A stretch of DNA of 64,000 bases, taken from positions 1,947,001 to 2,011,000 of the forward strand of contig NC_092670.1 in the NCBI RefSeq assembly GCF_964355755.1. Direction: 5' to 3'. Positions 33,761 through 45,700 of this stretch are shown here, one piece after another. The translations under genes were made by a program, and so were the position numbers. The first letter of the stretch is position 1; every line of letters begins with the position of its first letter. Below the pieces are notes generated by a model that was not told the DNA's origin, searched no databases, and saw nothing but the letters and a program-made list of their open reading frames with translations. Origin of the DNA: Antedon mediterranea (taxonomy: Eukaryota; Echinodermata; Crinoidea; Comatulida; Antedonidae).

Positions 33761-34549
33761 GCCTGGGTGCAGAACATTATACACAGGAAAAAAGTATAGG
33801 AACATTTTTTTGGGGTTTTTTCTGATAGTATACCATATAGAATGTCACTTTTAAATTTTGGCCTATATAACACACACAAATTCCTATTAACACACACAAA
33901 TACCTATATATAGGGGATAGGGAAAATCAATTAACGGTTTTTGTTAAAAGATATTAAATTTCTACTGTTAAATATTTATTTTGTGGATAAAACATCATTT
34001 TTTGGTTAAAATTTAGCAATCAATTTTGACCAAAAAATTATGTTGTACCCAAAAATAAGTAGTTAACAGTAGAAATTAAATTTTTTTTTTTTACATGGAT
34101 ATACCCAGTGGGTTGTACACTACATGATTCATCACTTTTATGTTGGTTCGGACGTGGGGTTTGCTATGTTTTTTGGGGGGTTTGTGGGGTTTAGCAATAC
34201 CCTGTTTTTTCCCCCAAATTGGACGCCATATTGGATTCTGGCATGACGATGAAATCGTATCGACTTGATTCATCAACTACTATGAGAAATAGTTATTAAA
34301 GTAAGCCTCAGCTAATTTTAATCATCTTAACACAACTCCAAGTTAAAAAAAGCGTGAATTGGTTTTCCCTATCCCCTATAGGTATAGGCATTTGTAATTT
34401 TGTGTGTGTTATAATAGGCCAAAATTTAAAAGTGCCGTAACAAATTTTCTCCAATTTTTCTGACATTCTATGTGATATACTCTATCAGAAAAAAAATTAA
34501 ACAATTTTTCCTATACTTTTTTCCCGCAAAATTTGTACTGCACCCAGGC
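33761..34549. mobile_element. 789-bp element, GCCTGGGTGCAG ends, TA duplication
   Basis: Terminal inverted repeats GCCTGGGTGCAG with the complement at 34538-34549. Further inverted matches run inward (AATTTTGGCCTATATAACAC against the complement near 34410, and TATAGGGGATAGGGAAAA). It is flanked by TA at 33759-33760 and 34550-34551. No transposase is seen, so it is a MITE-like element with a TA target, as in Tc1/mariner and relatives. Confidence 0.8.
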
Positions 34550-34660
34550 TACTTCCGATGCACGAGTTATTATTTTGCATGGGTAGACTAGTCTTGCTCC
34601 AAGGCCACCAGTCGACGTTTCGATTGTTTCTGAAATACGGTTTACCACCTAAAGCAGTAC

Positions 34661-34739
34661 ACGTATGAAACGCCATATGTGCAAAAATATATATCTTTTT
34701 ACTAGTAAAGTCAAAACTCCGTCGGAACCCAGACTATGG
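34661..34739 (+). repeat. ACGTATGAAACGCCATATGT dispersed repeat, copy 1
   Basis: ACGTATGAAACGCCATATGT followed by GCAAAAATATATAT and ACTCCGTCGGAACCCAGACT. Related copies are at 55157-55230 (minus) and 59341-59450 (plus, with a complete inverted CCAGACGGAGT end). It sits just past the TA-flanked element. Confidence 0.7.
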
Positions 34740-35417
34740 GCTATTCTATTAGTATTCAATTCCAAGAACTTATTAACAAGACAAAAAGTAACACAAACAA
34801 TAATGACAAGAGATAGTCCAGAAAACGGACGAAGGCAGATCCCAGAAAGATGAGAATCTTGTGACGGGATTGCCTTTACAAATTAATTAAAAATAGATAT
34901 TATTATGAAAAATAAAAAATATGTTAATAAATTAATTACATATAATTATGAAGTGTAATTTGTCCTGTTAATATTTGGTCACAAAAGGTAGGCAACAGTA
35001 GTTTTGATAAATAAAATAATTTGTATTCATACGTACAGTATCTGTACTCCCTGTATCTCTTGTCTGACATGTCATACGGAGCCACGTTGCAGGGAGGGGA
35101 AATTTCTTATCACTGATCATTCTATCAAATATCCGGTACAGCAATACTCACATACATAATATACATATACCTGAAGAAGATGCCGATACCAGTCTTTACC
35201 TTCTGTATGTACTGTACACTGTGTATGTTTAATTACAAATTATGTCTCTGTTTTTATTTAACACAAAATAAAAATGAGAGGCAGCAGCATCAGCAGCATT
35301 GCCATTATTACCAACATTACTGCCTGCTGTCATTCCTACTAGTATATCCATCTGAAAGCTTGTTTACTGATTAATAGCCAGACATCAATCCCCATCTCAG
35401 AACAACTCACAAACATT
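34740..35417. other. Zinc-finger gene 2 intron, no gene seen
   Basis: AT-rich with a GCAGCAGCATCAGCAGCAT run near 35282. The 62- and 64-codon open frames here show no domain. Confidence 0.35.
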
Positions 35418-35633
35418 TTATTTATTTATTTATTTTATTTTATGTCTTTAGGCAATGTGGCCAAGGATTACCAATAGTGAATTAATCACTGTCCTATCAG
35501 ATAGGTGGTAATCCCCCTGATACAGGGGCTATTGTGTGAACCAGTTCACCGGGGTAACCCCCTACTCTTTTTCGAATAATGAACTGGGTTTCTTTAAAGT
35601 ACACACAGGTTATAACTGTGTACACTGGACCTA
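35418..35633 (-). mobile_element. SINE-like element, short copy
   Basis: Nearly identical to 14632-14849. It ends at GGACCTAC and lacks the part of the longer copy that carries the B-box-like GGTTCGAGGCC. On the minus strand it would therefore be 5'-truncated, with the (TAAA)n tail at 35418. Confidence 0.6.
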
Positions 35634-36321
35634 CATTACCCACTCACAAGAACACCACAACACATCATGGTTACAATTATCACATTTACCTCATTAATAA
35701 TAGCATATTCAATATGCCTGTACACAATAGTCACAATTTTTAAATAGTTCAGTCACACGACAACCAACAAAAATAGAAAATTGGTGTTTACATAGGGCCT
35801 ACACATCCGCATTATATAATTCTATTGCGGACTACCGTACCACACCCATCATCTAGTTTACACTGGGTTAGGTCCTGTCCTTCAGTGAACAGTATTAACA
35901 CACAATGGTCTCAGTTGACAAACCATAGAACAATTCAACTGTGAATATTGTAAGAAAAAAGCCAAACAGTTGAGACTGAAATTTGACTGTTACCTGTAGT
36001 ATACCGTAAAATCTGCAAAATAATAACAGAGATATATTTTTTTAAACCTCTTTATATCATTCGTTTTTCTTTCGGCACAACCAGTGATATCTCTGAATAT
36101 TTAAAAATGAAACCTATAGTAATGTATTAAGAAATTCAAACTGTACTTTCAAATGATGTTTATTACATTATTTTATTTTTGTTCACAATTTTAATTTCAT
36201 TGCTTTTTTTATGATTTGTGGTTTATTTCTTTTTGTCAGTGACTTCTTGAAAGTGTACCAATATCCAGTGGTAACAGCCAGGGAAAGTCAGATTTACTGT
36301 ACTTAATGCTATTACATAATA

Positions 36322-38133
36322 ATGAATCTATGCAAATGTGAACATTGTGGAGATAAACTTCATTTAAATGATTTGAAGATACATTTGGGAATGGATATGG
36401 AGACTAAGAATGAACTACTCAATGATAATGATTTCAAGTTGAACATTCAACCTCATCAGGAGTTTAAACTTCTTCGATGTCAAGTCAACATTGTCAGACT
36501 TGGTTTAGATTTAAATTGTGGGTGGAGCAGACATTTGGGAGAGTACACAGGAGAGACACCATATGAATGTGAACATTGTGGGAAGAAATTTAAACAGAAA
36601 GGGAATTTAAAAATACATTTGAGAATACACACAGGAGAAACACCATATTTATGTGAACATTGTGGAAAGAAATTTAAACAGATTGGGCAATTAAAAACGC
36701 ACATGAGGAGAATGCACACATACACAGGAGACACACCATATGAATGTGAACATTGTGGAAAGAAATTCAACCAGAATGACGATTTAAAAAAACATTTGAG
36801 AGTACACACAGGAGACACACCATATGAATGTGAACATTGTGGAAAGAAATTTAACCAGATTTGGAATTTGAAAATACATCTGAGAATACACACAGGAGAG
36901 AAACCATATGAATGTGAACATTGTGGAAAGAAATTCAAACGGAATAATGATTTGAAAAAACATTTGAGAGTACACACAGGAGATACACCATACGAATGTA
37001 AACATTGTGGAAAGAAGTTTAAACATGGTAGTACTTGGAGAAGACATTTGAGAATACACACAGGAGAGAGACCAAATGAATGTGAACATTGTGGAAAGAA
37101 ATTCAACCAGAATGACGATTTAAAAAAACATTTGAGAGTACACACAGGAGACACACCATATGAATGTGAACATTGTGGAAAGAAATTCAAACGGAATAAT
37201 GATTTGAAAAAACATTTGAGAGTACACACAGGAGATACACCATACGAATGTAAACATTGTGGAAAGAAGTTTAAACATGGTAGTACTTGGAGAAGACATT
37301 TGAGAATACACACAGGAGAGAGACCAAATGAATGTGAACATTGTGGAAAGAAATTCAACCAGAATGACGATTTAAAAAAACATCTGAGAATACACACAGG
37401 AGACACACCATATGAATGTGAACATTGTGGAAAGAAATTCAAACGGAATGACGATCTGAAAAAACATTTGAGAGTACACACAGGAGAGATTGGGAACTTA
37501 AAAATACATTTAAGAATACACACAGGAGAGAGACCATATGAATGTGAACATTGTGGGAAGAGGTTTAATTCTGATAGTAATTGGAAAAGACATTTAAGAA
37601 TACACACAGGAGAGAAACCATATGAATGTAAACATTGTGGAAAGAGGTTTAATGATGGTGGTAATTGGAAAAAACATTTGAGAATACACACAGGAGAAAC
37701 ACCATATGAATGTGAACATTGTGGAAAGAAATTCAAACGGAATGACAATCTGAAAAAACATTTGAGAGTACACACAGGAGAGAGACCATATGAATGTGAA
37801 CATTGTGGCAAGAAGTTCAACAAGAATTACGATTTGAAAAGACATATGAGAATACACACAGGAGAGAAACCATATGAATGTGAACATTGTGGAAAGAAGT
37901 TCAACATGATTGGTAATTGGAAAAAGCATTTGAGAATACACACAAGAGAGAAACCATATGAATGTGAACATTGTGGAAAAAAGTTCAACCAGAATTACGA
38001 TTTGAAAAGACATATGAGAATACACACAGGAGAGAAACCATATGAATGTGAACATTGTGGAAAAAAGTTCAACCAGAATTACGATTTGAAAAGACATATG
38101 AGAATACACACAGGAGAGAAACCATATGAATGA
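36322..38133 (+). CDS. C2H2 zinc-finger protein, zinc-finger gene 2
   Basis: A 603-residue paralogue of the protein at 17584-19686, in a single coding exon. An acceptor (TTTTTGTCAG) is 82 bp upstream. The N-terminal 90 residues match gene 1 almost exactly, including MET-KNELLND and LRCQVNIVRLGLDLNCGWSR. Eighteen intact fingers follow with Y-E-C-E-H-C-G-K-K-F cores and TGE/TGD linkers, plus one half finger (GEIGNLKIHLRIH). Fingers 5-7 and 8-10 are a nearly exact 252-bp duplication. The frame ends abruptly in KPYE-stop, where a new finger would begin, so the array is cut. It has fewer broken fingers than gene 1, which suggests it is the better-kept copy. A DNA-binding role is likely; the target is unknown. 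Confidence 0.9.
   Translation: MNLCKCEHCGDKLHLNDLKIHLGMDMETKNELLNDNDFKLNIQPHQEFKLLRCQVNIVRLGLDLNCGWSRHLGEYTGETPYECEHCGKKFKQKGNLKIHLRIHTGETPYLCEHCGKKFKQIGQLKTHMRRMHTYTGDTPYECEHCGKKFNQNDDLKKHLRVHTGDTPYECEHCGKKFNQIWNLKIHLRIHTGEKPYECEHCGKKFKRNNDLKKHLRVHTGDTPYECKHCGKKFKHGSTWRRHLRIHTGERPNECEHCGKKFNQNDDLKKHLRVHTGDTPYECEHCGKKFKRNNDLKKHLRVHTGDTPYECKHCGKKFKHGSTWRRHLRIHTGERPNECEHCGKKFNQNDDLKKHLRIHTGDTPYECEHCGKKFKRNDDLKKHLRVHTGEIGNLKIHLRIHTGERPYECEHCGKRFNSDSNWKRHLRIHTGEKPYECKHCGKRFNDGGNWKKHLRIHTGETPYECEHCGKKFKRNDNLKKHLRVHTGERPYECEHCGKKFNKNYDLKRHMRIHTGEKPYECEHCGKKFNMIGNWKKHLRIHTREKPYECEHCGKKFNQNYDLKRHMRIHTGEKPYECEHCGKKFNQNYDLKRHMRIHTGEKPYE
36907..37410 (+). repeat. 252-bp duplication of three fingers
   Basis: Two adjacent 252-bp units, each encoding fingers with helix cores KRNNDLKK, KHGSTWRR and NQNDDLKK. 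They differ at only a few bases by eye, which points to recent unequal exchange within gene 2. Confidence 0.85.
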
Positions 38134-39480
38134 ATTTACTAGCCTCTGTTATGTGCCAATATCATTTATATTACAACACTGTATATATTATCAATTAAAG
38201 ATGTATTGTCCTCGAAAAATTAAGATTAATAAAATCATTTTGCAGTTTTGATAAAGTTATGCACTTCTGTAAAAAAAACCAAAAAAAAAAATTAAAAAGT
38301 ATATCACTTAAAAGACAAAAGAAATGGTTAATTTTAACCAAAAACCATTGTTTAAGAGACAATTTAAGCATTGCTTTAAATTACATTTGTTTTCAGGTAA
38401 ATTTTTTTTTTTCGATTCAGTTTTTGGTAAAAGTGAATAACTCTTTCGTGACCTGATATTAAAATGGCATATTCAACAAAAAATGTTTAGGGGACAATAT
38501 TATCTCTAAGAAAACTGTGTGAATGCAAGCACTTTAAATCCTACCAAAAGGTTTAAAAACATACTGATGTTTAAAATGCTACATAATTGTAATATTGTAT
38601 ATTATTATATTGTTTTTATTTACTCATGTTAGCCTTGGTTAATTTTATTGTATACTCTTTTACTAATTGCATGTACATAATTACTTCTGTCAGAAAGGTT
38701 ATGTTTTTGTCTGCGATATTTTTATGTGTTTCTCGGTTATAAAAACGGTACTGTATAATCTCTGATGTTAGTCTAATCTGGAAATCGTCCTTTTAAATGA
38801 ATGTGCATTTAATGACGTAATTTTAAACTAAGATATATATTTTTCTATGCCAGTTTTATTTCAGGCTGCTAATTTCTTGTATTTTCTTTTGAACTGAAAA
38901 GCCTATATTTTTGTCAGCAATTCAGTTGGGTTGTGATCATTATAATTTTTTATGTTATTTTAAATTACTATACTATGATATTGTTTGTTTCACTTTCAGT
39001 CTTTTTTAATGAATTACAGTTTTATTTAGCTGCTTGCCTGAACATGGCCAATTTGAATCAAAACCAGTGACGGATTAAATCTCTATTACATCCGTTCAAG
39101 GTATATTACCTCCATGATATTTTTTAGGCAGGTTATAAAGTATAACTATGGAACTATATATAGATTCACATTGAGTGATACTCCAGTTGCAGTTTTTTCA
39201 ATTACATAATCAAGATTCATTTAAAAGAATGAATCAATCAAGATTCATCAGAAAAATACCACCAAAAAAAAAACACTTCCAGGTTCCACAAACCATAGTC
39301 TGGAGGTATATTTTTATATATCTCTATCAGGGAGTTGTAAAACTCCCTGACTCCCTGCCTCTATGCACTAACAAACAACTGAAGCAGCAGCAGCAATAGT
39401 GTATTGTCATGTCTCTGTTACTTTTATGCGCATGCGTATTTACGAAACGAAAATACAGAAGGGTGGTGGTGGTGGTAGAG
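38134..39480. other. Downstream of zinc-finger gene 2, no gene seen
   Basis: AT-rich, with AATAAA-like words at 38228 as possible polyadenylation signals. A GGGAGTTGTAAAACTCCC hairpin lies near 39330. A (GGT)n run at 39463-39476 directly precedes the 6.4-kb inverted-arm segment. Confidence 0.35.
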
Positions 39481-40046
39481 TACGAAGCCCCATTGGGGAC
39501 ATATGTAAAAAAAAAGCCTCCACAACTCGTACGTACGACTTAGATATCTCGTACGTACGCTCTATTATCACGTACGTACGACTTATTATCTCGTACGTAC
39601 GTGTTATTTTCTCGTACGTACGACTTATTATCTCGTACGTACGTGTTACTTTCTCGTACGTACGAGTTATTATCTCGTACGTACGAGATAATTACTCGTA
39701 CGTATGCGTTATCTTGTATACGTCACACGTGTAATTGAACCATGAACCACGTGTGCGCACATTGACATATGTGGCCTGCTTGTTGACAACCTGATGAGCT
39801 AGACTGGCTCTAGTCTTATAGTACTACTCTCTATCAAATGGGATGGCCAGTCTGTGTATTCAGGAGGAGTGTATATGTGGTTGTCAAACCTTTTACCACT
39901 GTTAAGTGTAAGCTGACAGCGAATGTGATGTGAGAGAAGTTATAGAGATTTTAAACCAGGCGCAAGTTTGTCTAATTAATTACAACAATTCCTGTTAAAA
40001 CAACCTAGAATTCTCCACCCCTCTCTAACCATAAAGTCATCTCATC

Positions 40047-40365
40047 TTGATTGTGATTACAAGAAGACTATTGCTCACGGCTCATTTCGAGAAGTATTCA
40101 AGGGAATGTACCAATATGAGCATGTTACCGTAAAGAAAGTGAAGTTGAGAAAGGGCAATCAAGCGTCCGAAGAAGCGGATTATAAGGGAGGCTCAATTAG
40201 ACCAACAACTCGCACACAAGAATATTGTAAAGTTCATTGGAATTTGCCTCTGGAGTATCCTTGATGTCTATCATCACTGAATTCATCTATTGGCAAAACA
40301 TGGAGGAAACGAAATAGGAAAGTGGTAGTTGCTGCAACTGGTGTTGTAGGTGTTTCGTATTTACA
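40047..40365 (+). pseudogene. Protein kinase domain fragment
   Basis: Read with frame changes, the segment gives L-D-C-D-Y-K-K-T-I-A-H-G-S-F-R-E-V-F-K-G (the glycine-loop region), then HVTVKKVKLRKG with the ATP-site Lys, then I-R-E-A-Q-L-D-Q-Q-L-A-H-K-N-I-V-K-F-I-G (alpha-C helix Glu and following strand), I-I-T-E-F-I (hinge) and VVVAATGVVGVSYLH. This is the N-lobe and early C-lobe of a Ser/Thr or tyrosine-kinase-like domain. At least three frame breaks and a TAG show it is not functional. It stops at the LINE 5' border. No introns are visible. Confidence 0.75.
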
Positions 40366-43300
40366 CACAAGCAGATTATTCTGATGAATTACATGCATCA
40401 CATATACCTCCAGAAATAAATAATGCTGATTTTAATCCTCTGATAGATAACGACCTAAAATTCGACCAACAATCCAACATGTTAATAGATCATCTTAATT
40501 TAAGGTCATCCACGCTTGATAATTGCAAATATCATGATATCAATATATTTAATAATTTTACTGGCAAATTACCAGATAGTAATCACCTATCTCTATTACA
40601 TCTTAACATCAGAAGTGTATCTAATAAATTTGATAAACTTAACGAACTCGTACACTCTATTAACTTAAAATTCAGCATAATTGGCCTTTCTGAAACCTGG
40701 TTGAATGAAAGCAAAATGCATCCATTTCTTCATAATTATACTTTTTTATCTAGTGATCGCATTGGCAATAAAACAGGAGGTGGTGTTGGCTTGTTTGTTA
40801 AAAACCATATTAATTATAATATCAGAAATGACTTAATATTGCCAAAAGAAATATGTGACTCACTATTTATAGAAATCATTCATAAAAATAAGAAAAATTC
40901 TATTATTGGCATTATCTATAGACCACCGGATTCCAATATTGATACCTTCTCTACAATAATAAATGACCTACTAACTAAAGTAAATTCTGAAAATAAATAT
41001 TGTAATATAATGGGAGATTTTAATATTGACCTTATTAAATTTCATAACCATAATCATATCAATAATTATCTAAATACTATTTTATTAAATTCTTTTTTTC
41101 CTACTATTTCGAAACCAACCAGAATTACAACAAATAGTGCGACTCTTATTGATCATTTTTATACAAATCACATAAATCTTGAAATAACATCCGGTATAAT
41201 AATATCAGATATCTCTGACCATCTACCTATATTCCAAATAATTGACTATGATTTATGTTTTAAAAACACCTCAATTGATTACTCACATTATGTTGCAGAC
41301 ATAAATTCACTAAATTTTGATTTATCGCAGGCTGATTGGTCAAGTGTTTATAATGCTGATTATAAATCTGCTATTGATACATTTAATGATATATTTTTTA
41401 GTATTTATCAACGACACTTGGTCACTAAAGAAATTAAAATAAATAAATATAAAAAATGCAAACAGCCTTGGATGACCCCTACTCTTCTTAAAAGCAGTCA
41501 ACGAAAACACTACCTTTATAAAAAATATATTAAATCTCAGAGCCCAAACGACAAAACAACATACACAAGTTATAATAATTTGTTTATTGCTCTTTGTCGT
41601 ACTGCTAAAAAACAATATTATGAAAGAAAATTCAATCAAGTCAAAACAAATATTAAGAAAGTTTGGGGTGTGATCAATTCTGTTTTAAATCCAGCTAGAA
41701 AAATTAATAAAAATCCCTCAGTCTTGAAAATTGGGGATGAATTTATTTATGATACTAACTCTATATGTGATCACTTTAACAAATATTTTTCAGAAATCGG
41801 TTTAAAAACGCTAAACTCCATCCCAGATAATAATATTGATCCAATGTCGAATTTACCACCCCCACCCATTAATTCATTTTTTTTTAACCCAGTCACTGAA
41901 AATGAAGTGTTGAACATGATCAACAGTCTAGACTCTAATAAAGGATCAGGACACGACTCCCTTACACCTTCTGTTCTTAAAAAAGTTACTCCTTTTATTT
42001 TAATTCCTCTTACTTATGTTATCAATTTATCTTTTACTACAGGAATCGTACCTGATCATATAAAATTAGCTAAAGTGGTCCCAGTTTTTAAAAAGGGAAA
42101 TGCAAACTTACTTAACAATTATAGACCGATTTCCGTTCTCCCCATTCTCTCAAAAATAATAGAAAAATTAATGCATACTCGTCTTTATACATATTTAACT
42201 AAACATAACATCCTAAATAATCATCAATATGGTTTTCGTAAAAAACACTCTACCTGTCACGCTATGCTTGAACTTATACATTCAATTAATAATGCATTTG
42301 AAAATAAAGAATTTTTGTTAAGCACTTTTCTTGATCTATCCAAAGCTTTTGATGTTGTTAATCATGATATTTTACTTTCAAAACTGTTACGTTATGGCAT
42401 TAGAGGTGTTTCGTTAAAATGGTTTATTAGTTATCTTAGTAATCGTAAACAATATGTACAGATTGGTAACTGTAAATCATCGGCAAAGAACGTTCCATGT
42501 GGTGTACCACAGGGGTCGGTCCTTGGACCCTTATTATTTCTTATTTACGTAAATGACATAACCTTTGTTAGTGATACACTGAATATTGTTTCCTTTGCCG
42601 ATGATACAACTTTATTTTATTCAAACAAAAATATTGATTTATTAGTAAATACCTTTAATTTAGAATTAAATAAGATTGAAAATTGGTTCTCTTCTAATAA
42701 ATTATTGATTAATACTTCAAAAACAAATTTCATTATATTTCACTCCCATCGAAACAGGCATAAATTAAGTAACAAAAACATTCAGGTTGTTCTAAATGGT
42801 AAAAATCTGGACCGAAAAAGCGAAACTTTATTTCTTGGAATTTTAATTAATGAAAACTTAAATTGGACCGGTCATCAGAAAAATATTTCAATCAAAATGT
42901 CTAAATGCATTGGTGTTATAAACCAGATAAAATATTTTTTTCCTCAACACATTTTACTTTCTTTGTATAATTCGCTTATATTACCACATTTACTTTTTGC
43001 AATATTATATGGGCAGCTGATTATCCATCAAATTTACAAAGAATTTTCATTTTACAAAAACGTGTTGTTCGATTATTAAACTTTGAACAATCTACATCTG
43101 CATCAGAACCTTTGTTTAAAAAACTTAAAATTTTAAAAATATATGACCTTCATAAACTTCAAGTTACTTCTTTTATGTTTGAATATGTTACTGGTTTACT
43201 ACCAAAGTCTGTTTCAATGTTATTTTCAAATCGTTTATTAGATCATACCTATAACATAAGAAATCCACATAAATTGTATGTTCCATTTGTTAAACTTAGA

Positions 43301-43695
43301 AAAAGCCAGTTTTTTATTACTTATTTAGGACCAACGTATTGGAATAATCTAGATTCAACTGCCATCAATCATTTATATACTGTAAATTCATTTAGAAAGC
43401 ATATAAAAATCCTTTATTTATCTTGTTACCAAACCTACTAAATATGTTGCGCACTGTATAATTTATTTAATTGTATGCGTTGTATTTGTATATTTATACG
43501 GTACCGTTCTTATTTTTGTTTGAATTATTATTATTATTTTAGGGGTCAATGTGAGACAAGTTCTACTTCTAATTTTGATCCCTAAGATGGTCTTATATTA
43601 ATTGTTTATGATTGTTTATTGTAATATTGTTTGTTATATATTGTGACCATCTTAAATAAATGTATTATTGAATTGAATTGAATTGAATTGAATTG
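40366..43695 (+). mobile_element. LINE retrotransposon with endonuclease and reverse transcriptase, one frameshift
   Basis: The main frame (40350-43079) opens in kinase-fragment sequence. LINE similarity starts near 40366. Apurinic-type endonuclease: LLHLNIRSVSNKFDKL (about 82-97), SETWLN (about 114), GDFNID (about 221), SDH (about 288). Reverse transcriptase: NYRPISVLPILSKIIEKLM, FLDLSKAFDVVNH, VPCGVPQGSVLGPLLF (about 715-730) and the catalytic FADD (about 749). After a frameshift near 43005 the C-terminal part continues in another frame (IWAADYPSNLQRIFILQKRV) to a stop at 43441. The 3' UTR ends (TTGAA)n at 43667-43695. Domain order and tail suit the CR1/L2/Jockey group. The 5' end is probably truncated, and a promoter was not identified. 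Confidence 0.9.
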
Positions 43696-43755
43696 TGTTT
43701 ACCGACCAACCCGCCGACATAGTGAGATGTAGAGTCGCGTTGCACGCGACTAAAA
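43696..43755. repeat. TCGCG-hairpin repeat fragment
   Basis: CCGACATAGTGAGATGTAGA followed by the hairpin AGTCGCGT-TGC-ACGCGACT and AAAA. It is the same terminus as the insert ending at 9299. It begins directly after the LINE tail. Confidence 0.6.
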
Positions 43756-44470
43756 CGTATATTGACTTGCTTGCCTTTTATAATTTTGAAGACATTGAAC
43801 TATCATCATTAAAGCAGGGAAGAATTAAAGTGATTTTAAAATATGTAGTAAAATATAATGAAAATTAAAAGGATAAGAGTGTAAGCTACAGTATATCAGT
43901 TTAAAAGTAGACACTGACTATCTACCATCGTTTGAGGCAAAAATTAGGATATTATAAATAATATTAAGAAGCACAGAGTATGTGTCAATTTAGGATTTTT
44001 CAAATAAAACAAAATCATCATAAAACTTATTTTTGATTTACTGAATGTTGACACTTACACATACTGATATCTTCACAACTGTAGAAATCAAAACGAATAG
44101 TGATAACATCTTTGACACTTTTTCTATTAATTAAGAGCTCTGTAAGGTGCTCTTTAATCTTTAAAGGCACGACGTATTCTGCCCAACCTTTAACATCACG
44201 GCACCAGTGGTTTAATACCATACTTAAACCTATTACTAAGTAATGGTAACATTATATTGCTACATGTTTTAAGATTATTTTAAGTTTAAGTTTTTGTTCA
44301 ACGTTTCTATGATTAGAATGAGAGAAAGTAATTGTCCTCTACTAAAATATCGGCATACAGATGATTTACAATAAATTCACCGGGTTTTATAATTATTGTT
44401 TTGTTATTATTTTTCTATTATATTATAAGTCATTCATCATCGTAATAATTGTTTTTCAAATTTTGATATT
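43756..44470. other. No gene recognised
   Basis: AT-rich. The 64-codon minus-strand frame at 44027-44221 has no recognisable domain and no supporting splice sites. Confidence 0.3.
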
Positions 44471-44479
44471 TGTGAACCT

Positions 44480-44775
44480 TATAATTTTGGACATTTTGGA
44501 ATCGAGATGGCGGTTATTCGGTCACACCCTCAGATTGCAAAAGGAAGTCCCAGCCAATAAAGCAAAACTATTATTTTGAAAAATTTAAGCAACAAAAGTA
44601 TAGAGGACGACCACGATCCACACTACACTGGTAACTCTATCGAACGACCTGATCACCCTTCATAAACAATCATCAACTGCACTACCCCCTAGGATCAAAG
44701 TATAAAAGATATAGCGAACAGACAGGACCGGAGGAAAGCAATCCGAGATATAAGCAAAGCTAAAATTTATAATGT
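44480..44775 (+). pseudogene. LINE C-terminal remnant
   Basis: Across frames it reads R-x-R-L-F-G-H-T-L-R-L, then V-P-A-N-K-A-K, KYRGRPRSTL, L-S-N-D-L-I-T-L-H and N-R-Q-D-R-R-K-A-I-R-D-I. This is the RGRP plus DR-x-x-W-type end of a LINE ORF2. Stops and frameshifts are present. Confidence 0.6.
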
Positions 44776-45700
44776 TGTTGTTGCCACTATGTCACGTGGA
44801 CTTGTGGAAATTAAATTATATACAAAAAAAGTAGTAGAAGAGTAGTAATTTTCCTCGATCATTGAAAAACTTTGAATAAACCAAGTTATATACAGGACCG
44901 CTGGTATGGTTATTACTGCGAAACTATATCGCACCCAATCTAATTACGTTACAATATACATTTAGATTTGTAAACATTTTTCAAATAATATATACAAAAG
45001 ATGCGAAAACAAATAGACATAATAGATAGATATAAAATAATTTATAAATTGAAAAAGAAAATTCTAATGGACGCCCCAATTCATGTGATGTTATCCCCAT
45101 TTATTTCAACCACTCTCTTCTTGATAATTCAAAGCAATATTGATGGATTCAAAATCAATTATGTTTAGTTTACATAATGTCAAAATGAATATAGTCAAAT
45201 GCTTTTTTCACACATATAAATCAGAACCATCACTATAAAATCTTAGCTGTACTTAATATACTGATGCATGTCTGTAATTGTTGTAAATCCTTCGGAATTG
45301 ACATCATGTGGAGAGATTCATAAATGAATGATAAATATTAAGATTCTAAGCCCTGAGTTAATTGACTTCCTCATAGCCCGGTCGTTGGATGGATGGTCGT
45401 TTTTTAGAAAGTTTATCGCTTACGAGAGAGGTGGATAGACTGATAGCTATACATCTACATTAGCGGTGGATTGTTCTACATTAACGGTTGTTTCGACATT
45501 TTAGCTTGCGTTTTCTACATTAAGCTTGGTTCTCACTAGAACGTACGCAAGGACGTAAACGCAACGCAACCAATGACAAGCGGCAGTTCGGATAATCCAT
45601 CGCTTGTGATTGGTCAATTCACTCACGTTGCGTTACGTGTTGCGTCTCTAGTGGGAACCAAGCATCCGGTTGTACACGTACGCACAAGAGTACAATATAA
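44776..45700. other. No gene recognised
   Basis: AT-rich to 45.5 kb, then a GC-richer patch at 45530-45670 with an inverted pair: TTGGTTCTCACTAGAACGTA with CGCAACGCAACCAATGACAAG, against its complement GATTGGTCAATTC, GTTGCGTTACG and CTAGTGGGAACCAAG. This is a small inverted-repeat insertion just inside the right CGTACG arm. Confidence 0.4.

Noticed and set aside
39399-39734. 111-codon frame with repeated SYVR units, and similar frames at 45573-45882
   Set aside because: The repeats are translations of the 21-bp CGTACGTACG arrays. Open frame is expected because the unit length is a multiple of three.
39790-39825. CTGATGAG as a second hammerhead
   Set aside because: A stem can be drawn but GAAA does not follow it, so the catalytic core is incomplete.
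44027-44221. 64-codon minus-strand frame with Cys/His near its end
   Set aside because: No spacing typical of a zinc-binding domain, no splice support and AT-rich context.
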